Assembly (NCBI RefSeq): GCF_035984415.1
Contig: NZ_CP130720.1
Coordinates: 3,100,001 to 3,164,000, forward strand
Origin: Streptomyces sp. NBC_01296
GTDB taxonomy: Bacteria > Actinomycetota > Actinomycetes > Streptomycetales > Streptomycetaceae
Direction of reading: 5' to 3'
Length of the DNA stretch: 64,000 nt
Shown: positions 33,790-42,411 of the stretch, in pieces
How positions within the stretch are numbered: position 1 is the first letter of the stretch
Layout of the letters: each line of letters begins with the position of its first letter
Translations under genes and position numbers: made by a program
Notes under the pieces: model-generated
Seen by the model: only the letters and a program-made list of their open reading frames with translations
Database searches by the model: none
Told to the model about the DNA's origin: nothing

Positions 33790-34770
33790 ATGCGTGAGCT
33801 GGTGGAGACGGCGCGGCAGTGGGTGGCCGAGGGGCGGGCCGGGTTCCTGGCCCGGCCGGTGGCCGAGCAGGGGTTCGGGCCGCGGGATCCCGCCGGGGCC
33901 CTGCTCGTCGATGCGCGGGGGGAATGCGTCGGGGCCCTGTACCACGGGGTCTTCGACGCCGAGCTGGTGGCGGAGGCCGGAGCCATGGCCGCCGGGGCCA
34001 CCGCCCGGGTGTGCGACGTCTCGGTGGGGGCCGACGAGGCGGCCCTGGCGAAGCTGACCTGCGGCGGGCGGGCCGAGATCCTGCTGCAGCCGCTGTCGGC
34101 CGTACCCGCCGAGTGGTGGGACCTGCTCGGCGAGGGCGCCGGGGTGGCGCTCGTGACCCGGCTCGACGAGCAGGCGGGGCAGGCCCTGAGCGAGGTCGTA
34201 CGGGCCGTCGACCTGCCCGCCAACGACGCCGAGCGGCGGGCCGGCGAGCTGCTGGCCACGCGCCGGCCGGGGCGGGACGCGCTGTACGGGGAGCACGGGC
34301 TGGTGTTCGTGGAGGCGTACCCGTCCGCGCCGTACGTGGTCATCGGCGGGGGCGGCGAGCTCGCCGAGATCATCGAGGCGCAGGCCCTGCTGCTCGGGTG
34401 GGGCGCAGGCCTCGTCGGCTCGGTCGCGGAGGCCGAGAAGCTGCTGGCCGCGCGCCGGGACGCCGCCTGCCTGGTGATGCTGAGCCACGACCCGGAGTTC
34501 GACGTGCCGACCGTACGCAGCGCGCTCGCGCTCGGGATTCCGTACGTCGGCGCCCTCGGGTCCCGCAAGACCACCGCGCGGCGGCGCGAGGGGCTGATCG
34601 CCTCCGGTGTGTCCGAGGCGGACCTGGCGCGGGTGCACGGGCCGATCGGCCTGGACCTGGGGGCCCGGACACCCGCGGAGACGGCGCTGGCCATCTGCGC
34701 GGAGATCCTGGCCGTGCTCGGGGGCTACGAGGTCCGGGCGCTGCGGGACTCCGACGGGCCGCTGCGCTAG
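33790..34770 (+). CDS. XdhC/CoxI family molybdenum-enzyme maturation protein
   Basis: 326 aa. The N-terminal XdhC_CoxI domain (about 1-110) and C-terminal Rossmann-type XdhC domain (about 170-310, YVVIGGGGELAEIIEAQALL, SHDPEFDVPTV, YVGALGSRKTTARRREGL) are both present. Members bind Mo cofactor and add the sulfido ligand for xanthine dehydrogenase-type enzymes. No such enzyme gene is in the window, so the client must be elsewhere. It is convergent with the small gene that follows. Confidence 0.92.
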   Translation: MRELVETARQWVAEGRAGFLARPVAEQGFGPRDPAGALLVDARGECVGALYHGVFDAELVAEAGAMAAGATARVCDVSVGADEAALAKLTCGGRAEILLQPLSAVPAEWWDLLGEGAGVALVTRLDEQAGQALSEVVRAVDLPANDAERRAGELLATRRPGRDALYGEHGLVFVEAYPSAPYVVIGGGGELAEIIEAQALLLGWGAGLVGSVAEAEKLLAARRDAACLVMLSHDPEFDVPTVRSALALGIPYVGALGSRKTTARRREGLIASGVSEADLARVHGPIGLDLGARTPAETALAICAEILAVLGGYEVRALRDSDGPLR

Positions 34771-34800
34771 AAGCTGTACCGCCCGGGGCGCGGCCGGGTC

Positions 34801-35124
34801 TCAGGTGCCGAGTGCGCGCTTGAGCTGCGTCTTGTTCATGTCGGAGCGCCCGCGGATGTTGCGGCGCCTGGCCTCCGCGTAGAGCTGTTCGTACGTCGGC
34901 CCCTGCGCGCCCGAATGGGAGTGCAGGCCGCCGCGCCGACTGGAGGACATGTCCTCCAGAGACAACTTGCTCGCGGTCTTGGACTCGCCGGCCCGGGCCC
35001 GTTCCTTGTTGACGGTCCGGGCGGCGATCTCCTTGGCCCGCTGCTCGGACTCGCCGCGCTGCTCGGCGCTCTCCTTGATGTGCTCGTACTGGCGTTCTCG
35101 TTCGGGTGAAGATCCGCGGGGCAT
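34801..35124 (-). CDS. Small basic protein with Rho-N/SAP-like C-terminus
   Basis: 107 aa from ATG at 35124 with AGGAG upstream. Highly charged N-terminal half (QYEHIKESAEQRGESEQRAK) and a C-terminal helical motif (TYEQLYAEARRRNIRGRSDM followed by NKTQLKRAL) resembling the Rho termination factor N-terminal or SAP-type nucleic-acid-binding fold. Relatives in Streptomyces carry the label plasmid stabilisation protein without proof. Probably a small nucleic-acid-binding protein. Confidence 0.7.
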   Translation of the reverse strand: MPRGSSPERERQYEHIKESAEQRGESEQRAKEIAARTVNKERARAGESKTASKLSLEDMSSSRRGGLHSHSGAQGPTYEQLYAEARRRNIRGRSDMNKTQLKRALGT

Positions 35125-35267
35125 TATCGGGCTCCTTCCGGGGCGCCTCTCGGGGCGGTCGTCCCTGCACCTGCCCCTGATGCGGCACGGTAGTCGCCCG
35201 GTACGCAAATCGGAGGATCTCCCTGGCTTTCGGGTGAAACCGGAATCAGTGCGGGAAAATACAACGT

Positions 35268-35669
35268 ATGGACGTGACCTTGAGTCTGGACCAGACGCTG
35301 GCCCACATCGCGTGGTTCCTGGTCGTCGGGATTGCCGTGGTCGGCTTCCTGCTCGGCGCCTTCAAGCTGGGCCAGCGGGTCCGGGCCAAGGAGCCCCCGC
35401 CACCGACCGCCGAGAGCCAGCCCCACCTGCCGGACGGTGGCGCGGTCTACGAGGTGCGCGAGGAACGCGATCAGGTGGAGATCCCCGAGGGCGGGCTGCG
35501 CCCGCACGAAATGCAGGGCTACGGGAACTTCGGCTCCACCACCTCCAGCCATCCCGAGGACGTCAGGGCCGAGCGCGAGTCCGGGTACCGCAACCCGCCG
35601 CAGTACCCGGGGCCGCAGCAGCCCCCGCACGGTGAGCCTCCGGTGTACAAGCCGAGCGGGAACGCCTGA
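35268..35669 (+). CDS. DUF6479-type small membrane protein
   Basis: 133 aa. One N-terminal membrane segment (AHIAWFLVVGIAVVGFLLGA), then a polar, Pro/Gly/Glu-rich cytoplasmic tail ending in PPHGEPPVYKPSGNA. This matches the Streptomyces DUF6479 pattern. The function is unknown. The RBS is weak (GGGAAAA). Confidence 0.7.
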   Translation: MDVTLSLDQTLAHIAWFLVVGIAVVGFLLGAFKLGQRVRAKEPPPPTAESQPHLPDGGAVYEVREERDQVEIPEGGLRPHEMQGYGNFGSTTSSHPEDVRAERESGYRNPPQYPGPQQPPHGEPPVYKPSGNA

Positions 35670-35748
35670 CCCGGTCCGACCCGTCATGACGCCTGCGACC
35701 TGCGCCACCCCGCGGCGCAGGTCGGAGGCGTCAAAAGCCTCGGAGGCG

Positions 35749-36592
35749 TCAGAGGTCCGTCCGCAGCCTGAGCACCTCGGGCGGCGGGTGCCGGGCGGTC
35801 GAGGGGTGCCGGACCTCCGCCGCGAGCGGCGGGTCGAGCGGGCGGAACGGGACCTCGCCGAGTCCGATCGCGGTCACCGTGGCCCCGCCGGCCGGCGCCC
35901 CGGCCCGGGTGGCCCCGGCGGCAGGGGCTTCGCGCGAGGCCAGCGCCGCCGCCACGTCCGCCCGCAGCGCGGCCGTCAGCGGGCTCGACACCAGCGGGGT
36001 CCCGTCCCCGACCGGCAGCACCAGGACCAGCGCGAGGGGGCGCCGCGGGGTTCCGGTGTAGCCGACCACCGCCGCGTCCCGCACCTGCGTGTGTCGGAGC
36101 TTCTGCCAGCCGCGCCGGCCCGCCGGGTACGTCTGGTCGAGCCGTTTGACGACCAGGCCCTCGATCCCGCTGGCGGGCAGCGTCTCGTACCAGGTGGCGG
36201 CCAGTTCCGGGTCGGTCGTCATCGGGACCGGCTGCAGCGGCGGGCCCAGCGGGAGCAGCAGGTCGACGAGGAGCGCGCGGCGCCGCTCGTACGTGCGTCC
36301 GCGCAGGTCCAGCCCGGCCAGTTCCAGCACGTCGAACGCCGCGTACGAGGCCGGCAGGCTCTGGGCGAGTACGGCGGCCCGCGCGGCCGTGGCCGCCGCC
36401 CGCCGCTGGACGAGCGCGAAGTCCGTACGGCCCCCGTGCCAGACCACGACCTCGCCGTCGAGGACGGTCTCGGCGGGCAACTGCCGGGCCGCGGCGGCCA
36501 GATCGGGGAAGGCTGCGGTCACGATGCGGCCGGAGCGCGCCTGCAGTACGACGTCCTCGGCGGTGCGCACCACCACGAGGCGGTGGCCGTCG
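35749..36592 (-). pseudogene. NHEJ ATP-dependent DNA ligase, 3' fragment
   Basis: The downstream part of a ligase whose 5' end is at 42439-42518. The insertion element splits it. This part keeps nucleotidyltransferase motifs III (YAAFDVLELA), IV (GIEGLVVKRL) and V (WQKLR) and the C-terminal OB part. The catalytic Lys (in YEPKFDG) is on the other fragment. The frame stays open into the element, so a shortened protein could be made from an ATG at 36645 or 36714, but it would lack the AMP-accepting Lys and be inactive as a ligase. Joining at the duplicated CCGTCG restores KFDG-HRLVVVRTAED. Confidence 0.9.
36587..36592. repeat. Target site duplication, left copy (CCGTCG)
   Basis: CCGTCG directly abuts the left inverted end at 36593. 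The same hexamer abuts the right end at 42439-42444. Removing the element and one copy restores the ligase reading frame. Confidence 0.85.
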
Positions 36593-36617
36593 TTCTCCAG
36601 ACTTCGGTGTGTCTCAT
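36593..36617 (+). repeat. Left terminal inverted repeat of the element
   Basis: TTCTCCAGAC, seven bases, then TGTCTCAT. The match to the right end is 18 identical bases in two blocks. Confidence 0.85.
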
Positions 36618-36634
36618 GAGACACACCGAAGTCT
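36599..36634. repeat. 36-bp perfect palindrome at the left end
   Basis: 36599-36616 is the exact reverse complement of 36617-36634, centred on TCATGA. It contains most of the left inverted repeat plus an inverted second copy, as if two element ends were joined back to back. Confidence 0.9.
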
Positions 36635-36740
36635 CGTGTCGCCATCACTGCTACGCCGCTGGACGCCCTACTGAGATTCGCCGTCGACCCAGAGTGGCCG
36701 CCCGGTAGCTGCATGCGTTCTGCGGCGACATATCGCCGAC

Positions 36741-37031
36741 CGGATCAGCTGGGAACTCGACGATCCTCAAGGAATGCGTACGCAAACTGCGGCTGACTTG
36801 TCATCCGGTCGACCCGGTCTCCAGGACGGTCTATCAGCCCGGCGAGCTGCCCCCGTGCGACCCGTGGTACCCGTCGGTGGGCGCCAGCGCTCGGCTATGG
36901 CCAGTCGGGCCGCCCACCGGTGCTGGTCATCGTCTCCGGGTATTCGCGGGTCATCACCGGCCGGATGCTGCCCTCGCGGCAGACGGCGATCTGATCGACG
37001 GCCACTGGCGCCTGGGGGCTTGGCATGTGTG
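36741..37031 (+). pseudogene. Decayed IS21-family IstA transposase fragment
   Basis: Reading across frames gives NSTILKECVRKLRLTCHPVD, then SRTVYQPGELPPCDPWYPSV, then YGQSGRPPVLVIVSGYSRV, ITGRMLPSRQT, and DLIDGHWRLGAW. These match in order the central part of actinobacterial IstA (GELAQCDLWFPP and the following VLVIVSGYSR catalytic-core segment). At least two frameshifts separate the blocks and neither a full N-terminus nor an istB is present. It is transposition debris inside the element. Confidence 0.75.
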
Positions 37032-37073
37032 CAGTTGCCATGTCTATGATCAAGAAATGTCGACGGGAGGCGC

Positions 37074-37517
37074 ATGGTGGGGGATTTCGATCGGGAGTGG
37101 GCTCCGTCGCGCGCTGGCGCGGCCGATCAGCAGGTGGACATGCGGTTGAACGGTACGGGCGCTCCCGCAGGGCCGTTAGCGCCCGGGGGGTCGGGCAGCT
37201 TCGGGTCCACGCCGGCCGAGAAGACGGCGGCGGCGAGCACGATCGAAACCGAGCTGCAGCCGAACACCAAGACGGCTACAGAGCACGCGGACGAGGCGAC
37301 CAACACTGCCGTGAAGGGCTTCGAGGGCTGGGACACCGCCCCGGGCCTGAAGAAGGTCGCGGACACGTGGGACAAGCAGGTCAAGGTCCTGATGGGCCGC
37401 CTCGGCTCCGAGAAGAGCGCCCTGCGGGGCGCCTCGGGTCTGTTCGTGCGCAATGACATCGGCCTGGGTGACCAGTTCCGGCCGATCGGCACCCAGTCGA
37501 AACTCAACGGGCTGTAG
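37074..37517 (+). CDS. Small WXG100-like helical protein
   Basis: 147 aa. ATG at 37074 with GGGAGG just upstream. A disordered Gly/Pro-rich N-terminus (about 1-45) is followed by a helical region with GFEGWDTAPGLKKVADTWDK and VKVLMGRLGSEKSALRGASG, reminiscent of the helical hairpins of ESAT-6/WXG100-type type VII secretion substrates or their partners. No signal peptide. It is 9 bp upstream of the large gene. Family membership is inferred from size, helix pattern and neighbour. Confidence 0.6.
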   Translation: MVGDFDREWAPSRAGAADQQVDMRLNGTGAPAGPLAPGGSGSFGSTPAEKTAAASTIETELQPNTKTATEHADEATNTAVKGFEGWDTAPGLKKVADTWDKQVKVLMGRLGSEKSALRGASGLFVRNDIGLGDQFRPIGTQSKLNGL

Positions 37518-37526
37518 GGGGAAGCC

Positions 37527-39815
37527 ATGCTGACGTACCACGAAGTGATGACCACGGACCTGGGCCTGCTGACGACGGCGGCAGGCAAGTGGGATTCGAT
37601 GGCCGGTGAACTGAAGAAAGTCGAAAGCCGCTACGGCGACAGCGTCCAGAAGATAACCATGGGTCAGAGCTGGACCGGTATCAGTGTCGGGGTGGCTCAT
37701 ACGAGCTTCGCCGCCACCCGCTACGAGTACTCCGCCGCGCAGATCCAGGCCAAGGCCGTCGCCAGCCTGCTGCGCGACGCGCACAGCCAGTTCACTGACC
37801 TCAAGAAGCGGGTCGAGAGTGCGCGGGACGATGCGATAAAGGCCGGCATGACCGTCTCGGAGCAGGGGAACGTCGCCTACGACTACGCGAAGCTCACCGC
37901 GCAGGAACGCAGCGCGATCCACCATGACCCGGACGGTGAGACCACCATCCGCAATGCGGTTGCCAAGTGGCAACAGCACATCAACGACTGTGTGAAGGCT
38001 GTACCCGAGGCCGACCAGGGCGTGAAGATCGCCCTCGACGCGGTGGGCGTCGACAGCAACAAGGACGCCTTCGGCAAGGGCAACGACGAGACCCTCGATG
38101 GCTTCAACGCCGACGCGCAGGGCGACATCGAGGTCTACGAGGCCCGTAACGCCCAGGACATCGCCACCCGCATCAACAGCGGCGAGAAGGTCTCCACCGC
38201 CGACTACGCCGAGCTGGACCGTTCCTTCCGCGACAACGCCTCACGCCCGGAGTTCACCCAGACCTTCCTCAACGGAATGGGCGCGGAGAACACGCTGAAG
38301 CTCACGAACAAGCTCAACGACCACGCGTACGGCGACGACAAGGGCAACAGGCAGCGCTACCTGGACGTGGAGAAGGGGCTCGCCAACTCCCTGTCGAACG
38401 CGATGCAGGACCCCAAGTCCGACTTCTACAAGAACTTCCGCACGCAGCTCGACAAGGCCGGGCTCGCCTCGTACGACCTCAAGGGGGCCGGCAAGGACGT
38501 CAACACGGTGGCCCCGGGACACAGCCAGAAAGTCCGCGGCTACCAGAGCCTGGTCACCCTGATGCAGCAGGGCGACGGCTACTCGGCCCCGTTCCTGCAC
38601 GACATGGCGGACGACATCCGCAAGGCCGAGGACAAGAAACAGGGCGGCAATCCGGATATCTGGGACCGGTACGGAAACTACGGTGGCACGGACAAGGCTT
38701 GGTTCGCCCACGACCCCCTCGACGGCCTCCTCGGCATCATGAGCCGCTACCCTGCCGCCTCCACCTCGTACCTCGATCCGGGTCCCGACGGGAAGAACGA
38801 CAACCTCCACTACCTGCTCAAGGAGCGGGACTGGGAGATCACCAACACCGCGAGCTGGCGCGGCAACATCGAAATACACGGCCACGACACGGTCGACGCC
38901 AGCAACCGGACCGGCCTGGGCGCGGCCATCGAAGCGGGCGCCACCGGCTACCCGCCGCTGGGCGCCGGCCAGGACCCCTGGCCCGCCCTCAAGCACACCG
39001 ACCCGCAGGCCCGGCTCATGCACAGCGTCATCGAGCAGCTCGGCCCCGCCCAGAGTGTGGACGCGAACCTGCGCGAACCGCTGGCCCGGGCGCTGGGCTC
39101 GTACGCGGCAGACACCCACGAGATCCTGGGCGGCCTGGACAGCCGCTACATCTCCGCGATGGGCACCGGCCACTTCCAGGAGGGCGGCACCACCCATATG
39201 TCGGCGTCCCAGAAGGACCTGGTCCAGTTCATGCGCGGGCTCTCGGACGATCCGGAGGCCTACGGCACGCTCCACAAGGCGGAGTCCCGGTACATCGACA
39301 TCTCGCTGGAACATCTCCCCAAGGGAGCGCAGGGATCGGAGGTGACGAACGCCGTCAACGAGGCGGGTACGGCCCTCGGCACGTTCAGTTCCATCAGGGA
39401 GGACGTGATCAACGACGGCCGGATGGCGGGCTACAGCGCAGCGGACTGGAAGGCTAAGGTCGCCTACCACGTCATCGGCGGCGCGGTGACCCCGCTGTAC
39501 TTCACCACACCCGTCGGTGCTGCCGGCGCCACCATGTCCGTCGCCTTCGGTGACTCGCTCCAGCGCGGCGTCGACACGTGGGCCTGGGAATGGGACAACA
39601 GGATGAAGGCTGCGGTCGATGCCAAGGCCAATCCCGCGATTGCCGACGAGTACCTCGACGTCAACAACCAGATGCCCATCCTGATTCGCGAGTGGGCGAA
39701 GGAACGGCCCGACATTCCCGAAGCCGACGTCCGGAAGCTCACTCGCGACGTGCTCGAAGGACATCTCCGTGGGAACGCGACGGCGCAGAAGTACCTGACG
39801 GACACGGCCAACTGA
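37527..39815 (+). CDS. Large DUF6571-like protein with WXG-type N-terminal domain
   Basis: 762 aa. The first about 100 residues form a helical hairpin with SWTG at the turn (KITMGQSWTGISVGVAHTSF), as in WXG100-superfamily N-termini of type VII secreted toxins. The rest is helical and soluble. A segment around 510-640 (LREPLARALGSYAADTHEIL, then GGLDSRYIS and LSDDPEAYGTL) is shared with the following gene. A moderately hydrophobic patch occurs at about 655-680. No catalytic motif is recognised. Probably a secreted or surface effector, function unknown. Confidence 0.65.
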   Translation: MLTYHEVMTTDLGLLTTAAGKWDSMAGELKKVESRYGDSVQKITMGQSWTGISVGVAHTSFAATRYEYSAAQIQAKAVASLLRDAHSQFTDLKKRVESARDDAIKAGMTVSEQGNVAYDYAKLTAQERSAIHHDPDGETTIRNAVAKWQQHINDCVKAVPEADQGVKIALDAVGVDSNKDAFGKGNDETLDGFNADAQGDIEVYEARNAQDIATRINSGEKVSTADYAELDRSFRDNASRPEFTQTFLNGMGAENTLKLTNKLNDHAYGDDKGNRQRYLDVEKGLANSLSNAMQDPKSDFYKNFRTQLDKAGLASYDLKGAGKDVNTVAPGHSQKVRGYQSLVTLMQQGDGYSAPFLHDMADDIRKAEDKKQGGNPDIWDRYGNYGGTDKAWFAHDPLDGLLGIMSRYPAASTSYLDPGPDGKNDNLHYLLKERDWEITNTASWRGNIEIHGHDTVDASNRTGLGAAIEAGATGYPPLGAGQDPWPALKHTDPQARLMHSVIEQLGPAQSVDANLREPLARALGSYAADTHEILGGLDSRYISAMGTGHFQEGGTTHMSASQKDLVQFMRGLSDDPEAYGTLHKAESRYIDISLEHLPKGAQGSEVTNAVNEAGTALGTFSSIREDVINDGRMAGYSAADWKAKVAYHVIGGAVTPLYFTTPVGAAGATMSVAFGDSLQRGVDTWAWEWDNRMKAAVDAKANPAIADEYLDVNNQMPILIREWAKERPDIPEADVRKLTRDVLEGHLRGNATAQKYLTDTAN

Positions 39816-39845
39816 GCCGGGTTGCAAAGAGGAGTGGAGCCATCC

Positions 39846-40811
39846 ATGACGGGAAAGACAGCCCGCCGTACCGTGCCGGTCAAGATGTGGTCGTTGCTTG
39901 CGGTATGCCTGGCGTTGCTGGGCGGGCTCGTGGCGTGGCTTGGCTTCGGACGCGACACGGCGGCTCCCTGCAACGGCCTGGCGGGGGATGAGCACGTACG
40001 AACGTCCGTTGGAGCTGGTGTCCAGGCCGGGATGAACTGCGCGGCACTGGGCCGGGCCATTGTGAAGGCCACGGCCGCGAGCGAGCCGGGCAAGCACTCG
40101 CAGGCGCAGGCCCGGGCCGTGAAGGACGTGCTCTACTCCCCCGGACTCGGCTACACGGAGAATCTCCGGATCGATCCCGCCCTCCGCGTGCCGCTGGCCA
40201 CCGTGCTCGCGGACTTCGCGGGCGACACTCATGAGATGCTCGCCGGACTCGACTCCCAGTACGTCTTCAAGATAGGCCCGGCCGACGACCCGTGGGAGTC
40301 CTCCGGCACCTATCACCTGGCAGTCGGCCACCTCGTCTTCCGCAACGTCGTGCGCGCCGTCTCCCAGGATCCGCAGGCGTACGCGATCCTGCGCCTGGCG
40401 GAGACCCGGTACGAGGCCAAGCAGCTCGCCGCCGTCCCGGGCGATGCGACGGGGACCCCCCTCTCGCTCCCGCCGACGGAAAACGCCCGTGCACTCGGCA
40501 TCCTGGACGGCCTGACCGACAGGTACGCCCGTGACCGGGCGTGGCGGACCGCCGTCCGCGACCGTTTGCTGCGCGAGCCGGCCGCCCAGGGCGGCTACCA
40601 GGAGGACCCTGCCGCCTACCTCACGGCGACATGGCTCCAAGGCCTCAGGAACATGCCGGAAGCGGAACTGGCCAACCGCCTCCGCGCCCAAGGAGTCGAC
40701 ATCGCCCGCACATGGACCCAGGCGCGGAACACTGACGAGTCCACTCGGCAGGCTCTGGTCGCCGAAGTGGATCTGAGCGCGCTGAGTGGCTACCGCGAGG
40801 CCAAGTCGTAA
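39846..40811 (+). CDS. Membrane-anchored protein sharing a domain with the preceding gene product
   Basis: 321 aa. ATG at 39846, 30 bp after the large gene. Short basic N-terminus, one membrane helix (MWSLLAVCLALLGGLVAWLGF), then an extracytoplasmic domain. LRVPLATVLADFAGDTHEML, AGLDSQYVFKIG and VSQDPQAYAIL align with the corresponding stretch of the 762-aa protein. It may be a membrane-held immunity protein, decoy or receptor for its neighbour. This role is inference from the shared domain and gene order. Confidence 0.65.
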   Translation: MTGKTARRTVPVKMWSLLAVCLALLGGLVAWLGFGRDTAAPCNGLAGDEHVRTSVGAGVQAGMNCAALGRAIVKATAASEPGKHSQAQARAVKDVLYSPGLGYTENLRIDPALRVPLATVLADFAGDTHEMLAGLDSQYVFKIGPADDPWESSGTYHLAVGHLVFRNVVRAVSQDPQAYAILRLAETRYEAKQLAAVPGDATGTPLSLPPTENARALGILDGLTDRYARDRAWRTAVRDRLLREPAAQGGYQEDPAAYLTATWLQGLRNMPEAELANRLRAQGVDIARTWTQARNTDESTRQALVAEVDLSALSGYREAKS

Positions 40812-40882
40812 CCCAACTGCCCGGCGCAGCAGGCCCGGACAGTACTCTTCACGGCATTCCTCGACACGGTGGTCAAAGACCG

Positions 40883-40950
40883 AGGGTGTACGGTCACTCG
40901 CCGAGGTGGAGCGAATCGGGCTCAGCGCCTACCGCGAGATCAAGCCGTGA
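40883..40950 (+). pseudogene. Remnant C-terminus of a duplicated copy of the preceding gene
   Basis: One frame gives GVRSLAEVERIGLSAYREIK then P-stop, close to the last residues of the upstream gene (QALVAEVDLSALSGYREAKS). Nothing before it is readable as the same protein. It indicates a former tandem copy that was mostly deleted. Confidence 0.6.
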
Positions 40951-41014
40951 TGTGCCATGCGTCAACCTATCGTGCTCCCTGCGGGCACGGCGTTCGGATG
41001 CAGGACCCGCCGGA

Positions 41015-41917
41015 TCACCCCTCGAACCGGACGCGCACGAACCTCGCTGTCTCGTGGCGACCGGCCGTCTCGCGTACCTCGACCAGGACAGGCTCGATCA
41101 GTAGGGTCACGAGGCCGTGGTCGGGATGTTCGGTCCGCTCTCCCAGGCGGCCGCGTACCGATTCGCCGACCTGCCGCGCCTGCATTCCCGTCAGACGCGG
41201 CGACGTCTTCACGGTTCGGCCGTCGGGAAGCTCCACGAGAAGAGCATGCGGTCGCTGTTCCGGACCGAATACGCCGAGGAGTATGCCGTCTCGGGTATCG
41301 GAGTGCCTGATCTTCCTCCAGGCCCATGTTTCCCCCGGCTGATAGGTCGAACTGAGCGACTTCGCCACGATACCTTCAACGCCCACAGCCCTCATCTCGC
41401 GAAACCAGAGGCGCGCGGTCTCCTCGTCCAGCGTGGCCAGCACACGCTGAAGGGGTGGCTCGGCGTCACCCAGAGCCCGACCGAGAAGCTCCCACCGCGT
41501 ACTCAGGGGCAGGCCCCTGACATCAGTCCCTGGGATGGCGAGGATGTCGAAGGCGATGTAGTAGACCGGAATTCCTGACCGCTCGCGATCGGCGCGGGAC
41601 CGAAGCAGATCAGTGAAGTCCAGTCGCCCGTCTCGGTAGGCGCAGAGCTCGCCGTCCAGCACGATTCCGGGCGGTAGATTCTCTTGCAGGTGCGCGGAAA
41701 CCTGCGGGAACTCTCTGGTGAGGTCCCTCCCGGATCGCGACTGCAAGAACGCTCTTCCGCCCTCCAGAATGAAGGCGAGCGCGCGGAATCCATCCAGCTT
41801 GAGGGAGTACTGAAGACCTCCAGGCATGCTGTCCTGCTCAGGGACCTCATCGGCCGGCCGCGGACGCATGACATCGAGGGGCGGGTGAAGGACCACCGTC
41901 GGCGAGCTCTCTTCCAT
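41015..41917 (-). CDS. ATP-dependent DNA ligase carried by the element
   Basis: 300 aa, catalytic adenylation core plus OB domain. Motif I is LQYSLKLDGFRAL with the AMP-accepting Lys near residue 39; motif III YIAFDILAIPG; motif IV GVEGIVAKSL; motif V WRKIRH. It belongs to the same LigD-ligase-like class as the disrupted gene but is clearly diverged from it. The RBS is weak and an internal start is possible. It could replace the ligase destroyed by the insertion, which would make the element partly self-compensating. It is on the same strand as the broken gene. Confidence 0.85.
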   Translation of the reverse strand: MEESSPTVVLHPPLDVMRPRPADEVPEQDSMPGGLQYSLKLDGFRALAFILEGGRAFLQSRSGRDLTREFPQVSAHLQENLPPGIVLDGELCAYRDGRLDFTDLLRSRADRERSGIPVYYIAFDILAIPGTDVRGLPLSTRWELLGRALGDAEPPLQRVLATLDEETARLWFREMRAVGVEGIVAKSLSSTYQPGETWAWRKIRHSDTRDGILLGVFGPEQRPHALLVELPDGRTVKTSPRLTGMQARQVGESVRGRLGERTEHPDHGLVTLLIEPVLVEVRETAGRHETARFVRVRFEG

Positions 41918-42019
41918 TCCGCCAGGGTCTGTCCGCCCGGTCTTTGGGGCGGAGTGGGGCTCGCTGGTCCGGCCGGTCTGTCACCGGAACAGCCTCACCC
42001 CGCCCGACTCGAAGGTCAT

Positions 42020-42310
42020 TCACGGATGGCGTGGAGCGCGGTCCAGTGGGATAACGGCGGCTGATCGCTTGGCCAGTTGTTCGCGGAATGCCGCGTTCTC
42101 GGCCAGCAGGGCCGCGATAACGGTGGCAGCGGCATCGACCTGGTCCTGGAGCTTCCGGCATTCCTGTCGGCACATCGCTGAGTCGAGCAGGATCGGTGTA
42201 CCGGCGGGTATGCGACGTCGCTCGAAAAGATCCGTGAGCTGGACGTGACTCAGGCCGGCGACCTCACCGACCTTCCAGACCTTCCGCTTGTTGGTGAAGA
42301 ACAGCTGCAC
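42020..42310 (-). CDS. Small protein with HTH-like start and coiled coil
   Basis: 96 aa. The N-terminus (KVWKVGEVAGLSHVQLTDLF) could form a helix-turn-helix. A helical heptad-rich part follows (RKLQDQVDAAATVIAALLAE then NAAFREQLAKR). It is close to the right end of the element. Possibly a transposition accessory or repressor; no family is recognised. Confidence 0.5.
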   Translation of the reverse strand: MQLFFTNKRKVWKVGEVAGLSHVQLTDLFERRRIPAGTPILLDSAMCRQECRKLQDQVDAAATVIAALLAENAAFREQLAKRSAAVIPLDRAPRHP

Positions 42311-42411
42311 AGACCCCTCCGAGGGACGCCGCCATCGTTCCGAAGAACCGGACAGTCACCCCAACGGACGATCACGTCAACGGCTACGGGAAGGCTCGGA
42401 GAGTCACCCGG

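Noticed and set aside
40869..41342. Plus-strand frame opposite the cargo ligase
   Set aside because: Arg/Ser/Thr-rich shadow of the ligase; only its first part overlaps the short duplicated C-terminus already listed.
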